This document shows, piece by piece, positions 23,045 through 33,786 of a stretch of 64,000 bases of DNA (its first letter is position 1; the number at the start of each line of letters is the position of its first letter). Source of the DNA: Lumbricus terrestris (lineage: Eukaryota > Annelida > Clitellata > Crassiclitellata > Lumbricidae). The stretch is from assembly GCA_949752735.1 (NCBI GenBank), contig OX457044.1:17321185-17385184 (forward strand), in the 5' to 3' direction. A program made the position numbers and the translations under genes. The notes beneath the pieces are model-generated. The model made no database searches, had not been told where the DNA came from, and saw only the letters and a list, made by a program, of their open reading frames with translations.

Positions 23045-23222
23045 CAGGGCTTAAAGTGGGTGGGAATGGCGTTCCCACTGCTCTCGAAATTCTTGGCTTG
23101 CGTTCCCACTGCTCATCATGAAGGAACTCTAAAACACATGCATTTCAATAAAATTCTTCATCAGCATTCCCACTGCTCATGTTTAGTGTTCCCACTGCTC
23201 ACTCAAACCACTTTAACCACTG
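23045..23222. mobile_element. hAT-like MITE with internal TTCCCACTGCTC repeats
   Basis: 178 bp, ends CAGGGCTTAAAGTGG and CCACTTTAACCACTG, flanked by a perfect 8-bp duplication GTCATTGC (23037-23044 and 23223-23230). The word TTCCCACTGCTC appears four times inside. A second right-hand end (CACTTTAAGCCCTG) occurs at 27147-27160. Confidence 0.88.
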
Positions 23223-23421
23223 GTCATTGCATCGATCCATATGGATTCAGTGTGTAGTTCTGAGGATCAGCTAGTTATTATAATTATTATATCTACTTGT
23301 TCAACAATTGGCAGGCTTGTTTGGACCTTATCCACCTCACTATGAACACAGGAAACGTCAATGACAAACTTCATATTGAGCCAACATGTAGTGGTATTGA
23401 GTGCACACACATTGCTATGGT

Positions 23422-23427
23422 TTTATT
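23422..23427 (-). terminator. Poly(A) signal candidate, peptide gene A
   Basis: AATAAA on the minus strand, about 245 bases past the stop of gene A. The 3'UTR between is conserved with gene C, including a CTCACTCACTTTCTAT block (23508-23523). Confidence 0.5.
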
Positions 23428-23670
23428 ATCATTTGCAAAAATTGTCGATGGTCAAGTTGTTACGATTGATCAATCTGGATATAATACAAAATGCTTTATG
23501 GAGCATAGAAAGTGAGTGAGATTCACTTGGCATCTTCAAATGACTGATCTACAATATTTGACTTAAGCAATTGTTCTGGTAATATTTCGAGGCTGGCAGG
23601 CTTCTGATCGCTGACATCGGGAAGTAGGTAACTTTAGTTGATGATCAGCACACAAATGACACAATGCATG

Positions 23671-23720
23671 TTAACAGATGCCCCACATGCAGCAAACGTC
23701 TGTGACATCCCAACAGTGAC
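23671..23720 (-). CDS. Peptide gene A exon 4: mature peptide
   Basis: Acceptor CTTTTCTTGCAG. Two bases complete Arg73, then 15 codons HCWDVTDVCCMWGIC and TAA. Four Cys give room for two disulfides. Homologous last exons are at 36314-36369 and 50232-50365 with the same acceptor and phase. Confidence 0.78.
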
Positions 23721-25877
23721 CTGCAAGAAAAGACAGGCGTATATTACGTGTACAACTGTACATGCTGACAAGTCGTCACATTTGTGGGGTGCGGAGGTGT
23801 AGTGGGTATGCGTTCTTTGCCTTGCAGCCGGAGGGTTGCAGGTTCGAATCCACCTCAATTGTAAGAACTTGGGCAAGTCCTTCACTTGCAATTGCTCAGC
23901 GCTTTGGCGTGAAACTCCGATGCAGTGTCTGCGCTGTAGTCGGGAGCGCCTCTGAGTAGTGAGCTTGAAGAGGCACTATAACAAGTGCACATACAAACAA
24001 ACATGTAAACTGAATAAATATAATTAGTATGTATAGAATTATCCTTATGATAAATATAGCTTATATAATTATAGCCAATTGACCGTTGAATCCTACAGGG
24101 ACCATATGCATAAGGGGCCGTATACATATGGCCATGCATATACTAATCGCTGTGTAGAGCCTACACCCGACATAGCTTGTCCTGACATAGCCTTGGAATC
24201 AGTGCTTAAAGTGTAAAAAAAAGAAGTGCATGGACGCCCCTAATTGCTTCATATATCCGCTGTTTGTCTGTCTGTCTGTCTGTCTGTTCCTCTGTCTTCA
24301 TCTCTGTCACGCTCACGCGCTCGCTCTCTTCATCTCTATCCATCTTCCTGAAGCCAACGCACCGCGTATAATATATATATATTATATATATATTATATAT
24401 ATAATATATATAATAAACACTGGGTGAGTGCATGGGGTGGGGAAAATAAGTGGGCATGGGGAGTAGGAGTGGGGACGCGGGGAAATTAGGGTGGGGAAGT
24501 GTGGAATTGGCCAGGAGCGGGGCGATTCCTAAATTTCCCAGCTAGTAATATATGTATATATATATTATATATGTGTGTGTGTATAATAAACACCATATAT
24601 ATATACTTGGGCATGGATCCATACAGGCCTAATGATGCAGGCTAAAATCAGTCACCGGCTCCTCTTCAACCCGCTCCTCTTTCATCCTAATGCTTCTTGG
24701 CCGATTCTTTCCACTGACTCATCACAACATCACTTCTTACAGTTTTGTATCTCTTTCAAGAATCTTATCCACATTTCTACTCCATAATTTGACTCATTCA
24801 TTTGCCACTTCCAATTCTGAACACCATACAGTATGTATAGACAGCACTTTCCGCCATGCAGCACAGTTGACCATTATTTTGATTCTCTGTCGACTTTTGT
24901 TTATATAGCCTACATTTTGTTATTTTCCCCGCGACTGAGCTTTTAAAGAAACCTGCAAATCACAGCTGCGATTACAAGCAAGAAACTGCTATTAAAACGA
25001 TTGTTTTGTATGGAAGAAATGAATTATACAGATTGCTCATAGCTTAATGCTGTTTGTCAGTTTTTTGCATAAGCATATACACAGAATTACTAGTCTGCAT
25101 AGTTGAACTTACCATCACAGCTGGTGACATGGTGATTTGTGAAAACAACGGATAACATTGTTATAATACTTTAAAAAGCGCTCCTTTAGACAAAGTGCTT
25201 TGCTTATTTACCTTACTTATTTAAAATTATGAATAATCCACTGCACACTAAGATGATAGTCTTCGACTCTTCGTCCTGAGAAGAACTGATATAGAGGCAT
25301 ATGCATCCTCTCTGCTTCTTCGCTCTCTTATCTGTTTCACCGTCGCAGAACATTTATCTGTCAGCAGCTATAACTTATCATAATTATGTTGCTTGTTTTC
25401 AGTTGAATTGGCATAAAGAGTATAAAATTTCCACGATCTAGATACCAGCAATGATATTTTGATAGTAACAAATGAGCCCAGAGTTGTGTGGGCGTGTCTC
25501 TGCTTCGCGCCATTTGTGGAAGGGGATTGAAATTCCTTCACGTTCCTGACTCAAGCTGAAAAGTTGGGGAAGAAAATTCTTTTCTTTCCTTCCCTCCTCA
25601 TTATCTACTACACTCAGTATGTTCGTGTGGACAGTGAACAAACTGTAGCCGCCTATAATTATGTCAGCTCTGCCTCATTGTGATTTTAATAAGGCTACGC
25701 ATGAATTCACAGCCCATACGAATACGATAGACAGCCAAATGCTTTCATGTTTCAAAACCATAAAATTTCCTTACAGAATCAAAAAGTGGTGGTGACTATC
25801 ACCACCACTTTTAAAAGTCACAGACTCACAATAGAAAATTGTTCCTGTGTCTATAAGGTAGATATAACAATGCATCA

Positions 25878-25946
<69 letters not shown>

Positions 25947-28900
25947 GCGTATCTTGTTATTTTTGCGCCTATAGGCGAGTCACTGCAATCTGATATTAAG
26001 CAACAACATTAAAACACATTAATTTTGACGATTAATTTGTATGACTTCGTTCCATTCTACACGGTGAACGGGAAAAAACCGAACCTCTACAATAAAAAGA
26101 AATTAAAACCAAATATGCGAAACTATAATTAAGAATAAAACTATTTTATTCCAAACTACAAACTTGACTAGTTTTTATAATTATGCGCTATTCCAATTAA
26201 AATCTGAAGTAATTAAAATGCTTAAAAATAGGCTATTTAGTGTATAATAGAGCGACTGAACTAACGGAGGTCAACAGGCAGGCACGGCTTGAGCGATCAA
26301 GGCGATTCGCTATCGAGCAAACTAGGTACATTTCAAATACCTTAATCCCGTGGACTATAAAATCGGGTTTGTGATGCAGGAGAAAGTTTACAAGAAAAGG
26401 TACGCGATGTCGGAGAACTACGTCAGCGTATGGGGCGAATTTGGTAAAGTTGTAATTGATGCAGCGATTAGTTATCAGTGGCAAGCGCGCGTCTCTGCAC
26501 TCTCTGAGCGTGTGTTGAGGCCGAAGGAGGAAATTTTGAACACACATTGTAACTAACAAATGATGCACAGTATAGTTATCTGATTCTTGTCCTTTAAACT
26601 GAAATTTCTCCATATTTTTTTATTAAAATGAACAAATTATTACACAAATTGTCGTAGCAATAAGAGAGGTTCGTTTTTTTCGTTCACCGTGTATAGATGC
26701 CCTTAGGAGACCCACGCCAACATACACATAGTGCGAGCGCAAGGGGGTAAGGGAATTGGAGCAAGACCAGAGACGGACAGACAGACGGACAGACCGGGAA
26801 GGAGGGAGGGAGGGAGATAGATGGCGAAGTGAGAGATAAGTAGAGACAAGGGGATGCAGAGATTCGGTTCGACTAAAATTTGAACTCTCTAATATGACTG
26901 AAACTTTATACGCATGTATCTTTTGGTTCACTAGGGCAATCTATCAAACTGAACGTCCTATGGAAACCTGCCGTCTATGGCTGTCTGGACGGTCGTCCAT
27001 GCAGTCATGGACGACCGTCCGTAACTGCTTGGACGCCGTCCATGCAGTCATGGACGACCGTCCAGGCAGTTCTGGCCAAATAAGTGGCAGGACGGCGTCC
27101 AGCCTCGAAAATAAGTGCCTGGACGCCGTCCATGACCGTCCTGCCACACTTTAAGCCCTGCTTGGAATTCGTCCATATGCATGGAAATAGAATAGCAAGC
27201 TATAATTGATTAAATATGGAGAAGAGCAAGCGTCATGCATCGTCGAGTTCAAGGAATGTCCAGATTAGCTGTCTCTTGCAACTATTCTGTGTGCATGCAT
27301 ACGACCAAATTCCAAGGGCTACGTCTGAATTAGCTATGTCGGGTCTAGACTCTACACCTGGATTAGCCGATGCCTGGTCATATGCATACAGCCCCTGTAG
27401 CTTTAGATCCGTTGGCTGACGTTAAGACTCTCAAAATTGTCTATCAAGTTTTCTAAGTGTAAGCTACTGACTCAGGACTCACAAGTCACAACTTACAGGC
27501 TTGACATTGCGCACGTGATTGGTAAAACAAACCTGCCAGATGTGAGCGCGTCAGTAGGCTACGTAGTATAGATAATTATAATAAATTAGATCTATGGTAC
27601 ATAGGGCAGACGACAGCCAATCACGAGACAATGTGACGACTTATGGTGGACCGAAACATTTCTGACTTTATTGGGTTCACAGTATCTAGGTCTATAATTA
27701 TTTGTTTGCTTGCACGTGCACTTGTTATAGCGCCCCTTCAAGCTCCCTACTCAAAGGCGCTCCCGACTACAGCGCGGACACTGCATCGGGCCATCGGAGT
27801 CTCACGCCGAAGCGCTCAGCAATTGTGAGTGAAGGAATTGCTCCAGGGTCACTACGCGGTGACGTAATGTGGATTCGAACCTCAGCCCTTCGGCTGCAAG
27901 GCAACGACTACACTCACTACACCACCGCGGCCTATAGGTCTATATATAGGCTACCTACACGCTTAAGTATGGGGCCGTCCATAAAGTACGTCACGCTATT
28001 TTTGACCCCCCTTCCCCCCTGTCACAAACTGTCACAAATCTCGGACCCCCCTAAAGTACGTCACACTTTCGAGAAAAAAAACCATTTACCTAACCCTCTA
28101 AACCCTAGGATACTATCCCTAATCCCTCTGATAGTGACGTGTGTCCCTAAACGCTTTGATAGTGACGGGAAATCAACTTATCCCGCCAGGCCGGGTTTTA
28201 GACACGCCTGGCCAGGCCGGGTCGGATTTTAGGTACTAAGAACAAAAAAATATAAGAATTTAAAAAATAAATGTGTGACGTCACACATGGCCTGACCCCT
28301 CCCCCTGTCACAAACTGTCACACTTTTTTACACACACCCCGGAGCGTGACGTACTTTATGGACGGCCCCTATGGCCTCGAACTTCATCAATCGTATTGTA
28401 TCGTATCTGTCGTATTATGTGGATTTAATGGGCCAGGCGCCTTTCGAAGAATGACTAGTAGGCTATGTCTGGATTAGCTATGTTGGGTATAGGCTCTACA
28501 CCTGGATTAGCCTCAGTAGGCTACGAAAAACTCCGGTGGAAGAGAAATGAAGCCTTTAAAGAATGAAAGACTGATGAGTCAATACCAGCCATTATAGCTT
28601 GGCCCTTATAAATAGCAGGGGGAGAAGGACATTCCAAATGGGGGGTGGGGGTGGACCACGCACAGCAAACATCCGGTGCTGGTCAAGAGGAGCAGTAGGC
28701 GTAGGCCTGCGTGCTATAGTCACGTGCTAGTCCTGGGAACAAGAAGGATCAAGACGATCAACAGAACGCTTTGAGCGAGATGAAGATGCAGATAACGGCT
28801 TTAAACGGTGTATTGTTTTAGAGGTAGGCTTATTTAGGGACATTTCTCAACTGTTGATTTGGAGATCAGAAAGATGATCTTGTAGTGAATGCGTGAAGTG

Positions 28901-30955
28901 ATAGGTATAGCCAGTGCCTGACTTCAAGCATAGGCTATTATCTAGAAATACGCGCAAAGCGTGGGAGAAGAGCTATGAGCCTATAACCGAAGCATTTAAG
29001 ACTGATTGAAGGGGAAGTCTAAAGATTCCTTAAAAGATGCCCTGCTTTGGCGTATATAGGCTTACATGTCCATTTTGTGGGCTTATGCTGCATCATCACG
29101 AGATGTATATGTATATATTATTATAATGTAGGCCGTTTACTATTTTACACGTGTGTCAAAGCATGTCAAAGGCAGTGACTTCGTGAACGAAACTTACGTT
29201 TGCGAATGTTTCCTTTGGCTTGGCCATCAATCGACAGTCCAGTGCGAAGTGTTTCCCTTTCGGCTGGTCTAATGGCCGCCTCAAGTTCCGCCAAAGCACG
29301 ACGAGTCTAAGAGAGGCAAGAGAAGAAAGCCATTGCAAACCCACAATGCATTGCGACGGAAATCCAGAATTTTTCATCGTGCATTTCCATAAATTTTGAC
29401 CATGGAAGAGCTGCCCTATTTTAAAAATAGGGCCTAGGTCTATTACCATATTAACTATCGTCCCCACTATAGTCTGACAGCTATAGGGTGCTGTACAAAT
29501 CTTGAACTCCGCAACTGGTTGCACTTTGCCAGTGCCAGTCCCAAGCCTGGATAAAGGAGGAGGGCGACCCTAATCATTTTTGAAATGGCAGTGTCGTTTA
29601 ACAGCACCATGCCTGTTCAAGTCTTATATTTTACATACGCCTATATAATTATAGGGCCTAAGCTAAGCACTTGCAAATGGGTTCTGTAGCCACAACTTCG
29701 AATTATATGAAACAGAGGCGGGATACAGAGAGTGGCAAGCCATCTTATTTACAGCCAGTGGACCAGAGTTTAAGCACCAAACACTACTTAATTCATATTA
29801 TTATTAGCCCCCGTGTAGGCCTACCGTTCCCTGCGTGCAGGCCTATAAGCCCTTATCTGCCCACACGTAACAATTACTATATCGTCCCACTGCAAGCATG
29901 ACAATTGTCGAAAAATAACGTTGATTTATGTGGACATAGAATGTGCAATACGGACTTTACTATGGGTCCTATAGGAAAGACTATAATGGGGGTGAACTCC
30001 CACAACCCTCCGAAAATTCTCACCCTGTCTACTGATGCAGCATAGACCTAGGCTACTTGTAGAAGCAATCATTACAGTTCTCGCACAAACTATCTTTAGT
30101 TATCTTTTCCTGTAGCTACATGTATATAGATTGTCGCACCGATGTGATAACTAGCCTAGGCCTACTCTGTCGGAAGTGCTAGAAGAGCGGCCTGTCTGGT
30201 TAACACTAACCTAACAGATACAGGCCTAGACTCCTAGGCCTATTGAAATAGCAATTTCTACTTCTTTCGATTTTCTATCAGTGCAAACATGATAAAATTT
30301 CTCATAAAGAACCTTAAATAGTCAAATTTGCGTTCACGCGATTTGAAGTCATGGACGAAGGAAAGAAATGTCCCCATCATTCGTCGCTGCATGGTATAAA
30401 TTTAGGCCATTAGAAAAGAAACATCTCTGTCGCTAGACAACAACTAGGCCGAAGTATAGGCCTAAACAAGGATTGATCCAGAGAGGCCAATCCGGCCATG
30501 GCCCCCCATTCCAAAAGTGCATAGGACGCGCCCACCATCTGGTTTCAACAAGCTTTAAATCAATGCAGCGGGGTAAGGCGAGAGAGAAAAAGTAACATAC
30601 ACGACTAGAGAGATCTTAGTATCGCCTATTCCCAAGAGATTTCGACCAGACGACTAAAAAAAAGTTAATTTGGTTTGGAAAATGATATATTTTCCAGACA
30701 TTTCGGCACATTTCGGCCAAATGACTACAAAATGTCATCAGATTTTTTCTGGCAAAGATCACCTAAAAATTTTGCCCCCTCGAAAATTGTTGTAGCCTAT
30801 CCGTCCCTGGGCCTAAACGACGTGCGAGCAATATAGATATATGCGACCTGAATCCAATCGCTTTCGGCTTTTGTCGGCGCTCCACAGACCGTCTGAGTGA
30901 CGACCAGAAGAATGATCAGCAGAGGACCAGCCGACTGATTTCGTGATGAAGTCAT
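23671..30955 (-). CDS. Peptide gene A: secreted cysteine-peptide precursor, 88 aa
   Basis: Three coding exons (30848-30955, 29198-29306, 23671-23720) join to 88 codons plus stop. Residues 1-26 look like a signal peptide: polar start, hydrophobic core PLLIILLVV, end VCGA. Residues 27-73 are a charged propeptide ending in the basic site IRKR, fitting furin or prohormone convertase cleavage. Residues 74-88 are HCWDVTDVCCMWGIC, with C-X6-CC-X4-C and a terminal Cys. An untranslated first exon (31331 to about 31512) with a TATA-like box precedes it. Intron phases 0 and 1 match genes C and B, and the propeptide exon aligns to B with an in-frame 3-base gap, which argues for coding. The role is unknown: a secreted hormone, neuropeptide or defence peptide are all possible. 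I recognise no family. Confidence 0.75.
23784..23995 (+). mobile_element. tRNA-derived SINE, copy 2 (near full length)
   Basis: Head with A-box-like GTGTAGTGGGTATGCG and B-box GGTTCGAATCC, body CAAGTCCTTCACTTGCAATTGCTCAGCG, tail GGAGCGCCTCTGAGTAG...GAAGAGGCACTATAACAAGT. The tail matches the LINE 3' end at 3650-3700 and 60175-60230 (inverted there). It lies in intron 3 of peptide gene A. Confidence 0.88.
24130..25870. other. Intron 3 of peptide gene A, mostly simple sequence
   Basis: A short (CTGT)n at about 24266-24290, AT-repeat palindromes at 24368-24420 and 24548-24605, and a G-rich patch at 24425-24520 resembling the catalase intron 2 repeat. About 24620-25870 shows nothing recognisable. 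Confidence 0.5.
25881..25943. repeat. (AT)n microsatellite
   Basis: About 31 AT dinucleotides. Confidence 0.92.
26060..26691 (+). mobile_element. mariner/Tc1-type element remnant
   Basis: 632 bp with inverted ends CACGGTGAACG-AAAAA-CGAACCTCT, flanked by TA on both sides (26058-26059, 26692-26693), as expected of Tc1/mariner insertion. It carries the C-terminal end of a transposase and has lost most of the gene. Confidence 0.8.
26347..26556 (+). pseudogene. Transposase C-terminal fragment (mariner-like)
   Basis: Reads NPVDYKIGFVMQEKVYKKR, then VVIDAAISYQWQARVSAL. This matches the region after the last catalytic aspartate motif (PDLNPVDYKIWG..MQEKVY) in mariner-like transposases. The catalytic PDLNP itself has decayed to KYLNP and the N-terminal two thirds are missing. 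Confidence 0.7.
26985..27160. repeat. Cluster of TGGACG-CGTCCA palindromes
   Basis: At least six copies of a 12-13 bp palindrome (TGGACGRCCGTCC, TGGACGCCGTCCA) in about 150 bp, ending at a transposon-like terminus CACTTTAAGCCCTG. Probably the inside of a MITE related to 23045-23222. No left end or target duplication was found. Confidence 0.65.
27715..27932 (-). mobile_element. tRNA-derived SINE, copy 3
   Basis: Inverse of the 23784 copy: tail TTGTTATAGCGCCCCTTCAAG first, then the GGATTCGAACC box and the tRNA-like head ending near ACCACCGCGGCC. Intron 3 of peptide gene A. Confidence 0.87.
27971..28369. mobile_element. Non-autonomous DNA transposon with GGGGCCGTCCATAAAGTACG ends
   Basis: 399 bp with perfect inverted ends of 26 bp (beginning GGGGCCGTCCATAAAGTACG and running on through TCACGC), then further repeats of GTCACAAACTGTCACA near both ends. 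Flanked by TAT on each side, so the target duplication is 2 or 3 bp. No transposase is seen. The superfamily is uncertain; PIF/Harbinger-ISL2EU is one option. Confidence 0.85.
29198..29306 (-). CDS. Peptide gene A exon 3: propeptide
   Basis: Acceptor TCTTGCCTCTCTTAG, donor C|GTAAGT, phases 0 and 1. Encodes residues 37-72, ending GQAKGNIRK; the cleavage-site Arg is completed by exon 4. It aligns closely with 52453-52564. Longer open frames overlapping it in another register run through both splice sites and are not real. Confidence 0.78.
30467..30809. mobile_element. hAT-like MITE, family 1, copy b
   Basis: 343 bp, about 75% like copy a by eye, flanked by a perfect 8-bp duplication GGCCTAAA (30459-30466 and 30810-30817). 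It lies in intron 2 of peptide gene A, only 38 bases past the exon 2 donor. Confidence 0.9.
30848..30955 (-). CDS. Peptide gene A exon 2: signal peptide
   Basis: The exon begins at 30968 (acceptor CATGTTGTAG), with the ATG 13 bases in. Encodes 36 residues with core PLLIILLVVTQTVC. The donor CAG|GTCGCA is weak, but its position and phase match CAG|GTCGGT in gene C and AAG|GTCGGT in gene B. Confidence 0.7.
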
Positions 30956-31079
30956 ATTCTCTTGAAATCTACAACATGACAGAATTTAAACGATTAGGCC
31001 TACAGAAGAAGTCACTTCTCAAACCTCTTGGGCCTTGGCCTATAATAGGCGACCCTATCCCCTTCGGCAGATTAGCGTT

Positions 31080-31325
31080 ACTTAGACCTTTGGTTTAAAA
31101 ATTTTCAACTTGCAAACTGTAATGGTAACATTTGAAGCTGTCAACTTAACAAAATTGCAAAATTATTAATAAAATTATGAATAAACAGTAGATAACACTG
31201 TAGAAATTTAAAATGATATTTCTGCAATATTGGGGGGGAAAGGAAATACAAGCATTTCCGTCCCCTCCACCACTAACTTTTGAGGGGACCTTCCCTCCTG
31301 CCCCCCAAGTCTCCGTCCATGGTTA
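31080..31325 (-). repeat. Inverted copy of the catalase-intron repeat
   Basis: Reverse complement resembles 11935-12120 (GGGGGGAGGGGACGGTCCCCTCC, TTCAGAAATATCATTNTAAA and the GATGACAGCTT block). It fills most of intron 1 of peptide gene A. Confidence 0.6.
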
Positions 31326-31330
31326 CTTAC

Positions 31331-31512
31331 ATTCTGATCTCGCGTATCCAAGTGTGCAGTTCCGGAAAGCAATCGGATCGCAGCTCGGTATCTGCTGGTA
31401 ATGTGGCCGTCTTTGCATCTGCAGGTCTTTAAGCCGAAGGACCACCACGTATTTATGCACGACAGGGATCTTTAGGACATCGGGGTGAGCGGGCATATTC
31501 CTGACAGTCGCT
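31331..31512 (-). other. Peptide gene A exon 1, probably 5'UTR
   Basis: A region conserved with 42811-42985 and the window edge (63903-64000). It ends in the donor T|GTAAGT. Frames are not conserved between copies (shifts and stops), so it reads as an untranslated leader. The left border on this strand is set only roughly, from the TATA-like box. Confidence 0.6.
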
Positions 31513-31539
31513 TAGGCCTCTTTCAATCACATTCTCTCC

Positions 31540-31546
31540 TATTATA
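31540..31546 (-). promoter_or_regulatory. TATA-like box, peptide gene A
   Basis: TATAATA on the minus strand, about 30 bp before the presumed start. It aligns with TATAGTA in gene C, followed in both by GGAGA and TGTGATTGA. Similarity between the two flanks continues upstream to the microsatellites. Confidence 0.55.
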
Positions 31547-32398
31547 CCGCTGCGTGAGTCTTCTTCACCTCCTGTCTTCAAAATATTCATTTCGTCTCCT
31601 AATCCCCCTTCTTCCTTGCGTCCTATTCTGAATAAACAGTCGTAATAATTAAAAGATTTATCGTGTCTTGCTCATTCTGATTGAAAGTTGAAGGGCTTGT
31701 CGTTTGAGCGCAAACGAATTTGTTTCGCAAGGAAACTGGAAAGCCAATATAAGACGTCAGATTTAGACGCAGTTACGTTATGCTCGGTAGAGACAATGGT
31801 CAAGTACAAGTTGCGTACGCCAGGCACTACGCCTACCAAGCATCATCCATTCGCCTCCACATAAATTTTTGCGAGTGCAACAAGAAAAAAGTTCTGTGCA
31901 GAATAATCAATAGCGCAATTTTTTCAGCGCGCCGCATGAGGCATTGCATATATAATAGGCTATTATTATGTAGCATCGGCTGAATATTAATCAGCATTTT
32001 CATACGCTTTGATTGTCTGCTTTTATAAATGAAGTGATCGCGTTCTTAGTCTTGCGAAATTTACCAGCATTATTAGAATTATATTTTTTACCGCGAGGGA
32101 TTTCAACATTATTTAGAGTGCAAAATTGTCTGCAATGAACCTATTAATATTTTATAATAATAGGCTATAGCCTATTGCTATTATGGCAGACGCCGCATGA
32201 CCAAACATGGACTCATGCATGCAGTAGGTCTACCCCTGCACACGGGCCCATGAAAAGCTATAGATATATATATTCTAAAGATAACAACGACGCGATTAAA
32301 ATCAGATAAGATGTTTGAAGCGACGCAATCACTAGCACAAGTTCAATGTTATCCGCTGTCTGCGATACCGCTTCCAGTGCATGCATACCGCATCAGCT

Positions 32399-32400
32399 GA

Positions 32401-32464
<64 letters not shown>

Positions 32465-32556
32465 GTCATCGTCATCGTCATCATCATCATCGTCATCGTC
32501 ATCGTCATCATCATCATCATCATCGTCATCGTCATCATTATCATCATCATCGTCAT
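32399..32556. repeat. (ATC/GTC)n microsatellite
   Basis: Uninterrupted ATC repeats, then mixed ATC/GTC. It marks the upstream end of similarity between the flanks of peptide genes A and C; gene C has (AAT)n at the corresponding place. Confidence 0.92.
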
Positions 32557-32559
32557 GTT

Positions 32560-33010
32560 GTTCTCTGCCAGTTGGCATGTCCGTATACGTCCGGTGGCAC
32601 AACTCCTCTCGCTGTTGAGCCTCTTCTTTTAGCTGTTGGTTGATATGATATCCCTCCCGCATCATCCAGTCCAGAAGCTTCTGTCTAGGTCTTCCTCCTC
32701 CTTTACGTCCCTCCATTCTTCCCTCTATTAGTCTATTATTTCCCTCACAAGGTTGTCTCCTCTCAGTATGTGACCAATTCAGTTTCTTTGTCTTTTCTTT
32801 ATTGTGGTGATTATAGCTCTTTCCTCCCCACACCATTCGTAGCACCTCCTCGTTTGTTATGTGCTCCTTCCAGCTAATCCTTTTCATCCTCCGCCATATC
32901 CACATTTCAAAAGCCTACAGTCGCTTGATGTCTTCATTCCTCATGGTCCACGTTTCAGATCCATATAGAGTCACGTTCTATATCATCGTCTTGATTTGCC
33001 TTTCTTGAGG
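32560..33010 (-). pseudogene. LINE C-terminal domain remnant
   Basis: Minus-strand reading gives LYGSETWTMRNEDIKRL, then AFEMWIWRRMKRISWKEHIT, TNEEVL and EGRKGGGRPRQKLLDWM. These are hallmarks of the segment after the reverse transcriptase in several LINE clades. It has one in-frame stop and runs into the microsatellite at its 3' side. Confidence 0.75.
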
Positions 33011-33483
33011 TCTCTACTCATTCCTCCTCTTATAACAGTTCTTTCCTCCTCGCGAACATGTGCACCTCCTTTCCCATCACTAACCGCTTCCTGACTTCGC
33101 TGTGGCATATCTTTGAAATGAGCTTTCTCCTTGCGTTTGCTCTTCACTTTCTCTGGCAGTCTATCTTCTTCCTTATTTCCTCTTAAAACCTGCCTCTTCT
33201 CACGTGGTCTTGCGCACTATATATAGGAGCGCCTCTAAACGGTTCACCCTGCTATAGAGGCGCTTTGTAGATGATTAAATACGATACAATACAAAGCAAT
33301 GTACAATTATGAATTTAATCAGTTGCTCGTGTGAAGTTTGAACTGATTGTAGTAAAGTGTCAGGAATATTATAATAGGCTACATAATAAATTTGCATATA
33401 GGCCTAAAATTACCCAGCCTAGTCTCTATAATATGGCCGTGCTCCAGGGTATTTGCCCCTCTGCCCCTTGTCCCGGGGTGCGA
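33011..33483. other. Gene-free stretch with a LINE-like 3' tail
   Basis: Near 33200-33290 it reads GGAGCGCCTCTAAACGGTTCAC, then GAGGCGCTTTGTAGATGATTAAATACGATACAATAC, like the tail at 51790-51860. Nothing else recognised. Confidence 0.4.
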
Positions 33484-33491
33484 GTGCAAGA

Positions 33492-33786
33492 CAAGGCCGT
33501 AGCCAGGATTTTATTTCGAGGGGTGTTTTCCCCACCTTTTTCTTTTGGGTGAAAATTTCTGACGATCTTTTTTGAGTCGTCGCATGTTTTTCTTACATTT
33601 TTTGGCTCGTAATAGGCCTATGCCTACGTTCACGGCGGTCCAACAAACAGCATTTTCCGCGATTTTACATTACACGCTGTAGTTCTAACATCATGTGTTA
33701 GTAAATGCATTATCTCATTTTTCCATTATTTCACTTCGGGGGTGGGGGTGTTCAAACACCCCAAACACCCCCTAGCTACGGCTTTG
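33492..33786. mobile_element. hAT-like MITE, family 4
   Basis: 295 bp with ends CAAGGCCGTAGCCAGGA / CCCTAGCTACGGCTTTG and a perfect 8-bp duplication GTGCAAGA (33484-33491 and 33787-33794). Contains the CTGACGATCTTTTTTGAGTCGTC motif related to other MITEs here. Confidence 0.9.

Noticed and set aside
23800..23860. tRNA genes at the SINE heads (also 7935-7995, 27870-27930, 37175-37235, 44520-44600)
   Set aside because: A and B boxes are present but cloverleaf stems are poor and each is joined to a SINE body; retroposons, not tRNA genes.
26233..26613. 126-codon minus-strand frame
   Set aside because: Antisense to the mariner transposase remnant; no independent support.
29156..29524. 122-codon minus-strand frame and its homologue at 52375-52602
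   Set aside because: They run through a consensus acceptor and donor in the wrong register. The real reading is the shorter propeptide exon in another frame, supported by three copies.
32393..32905. 170-codon minus-strand frame with a long Asp tail
   Set aside because: The tail is a translated (GAT)n microsatellite and the front is a dead LINE C-terminal fragment, not a gene.
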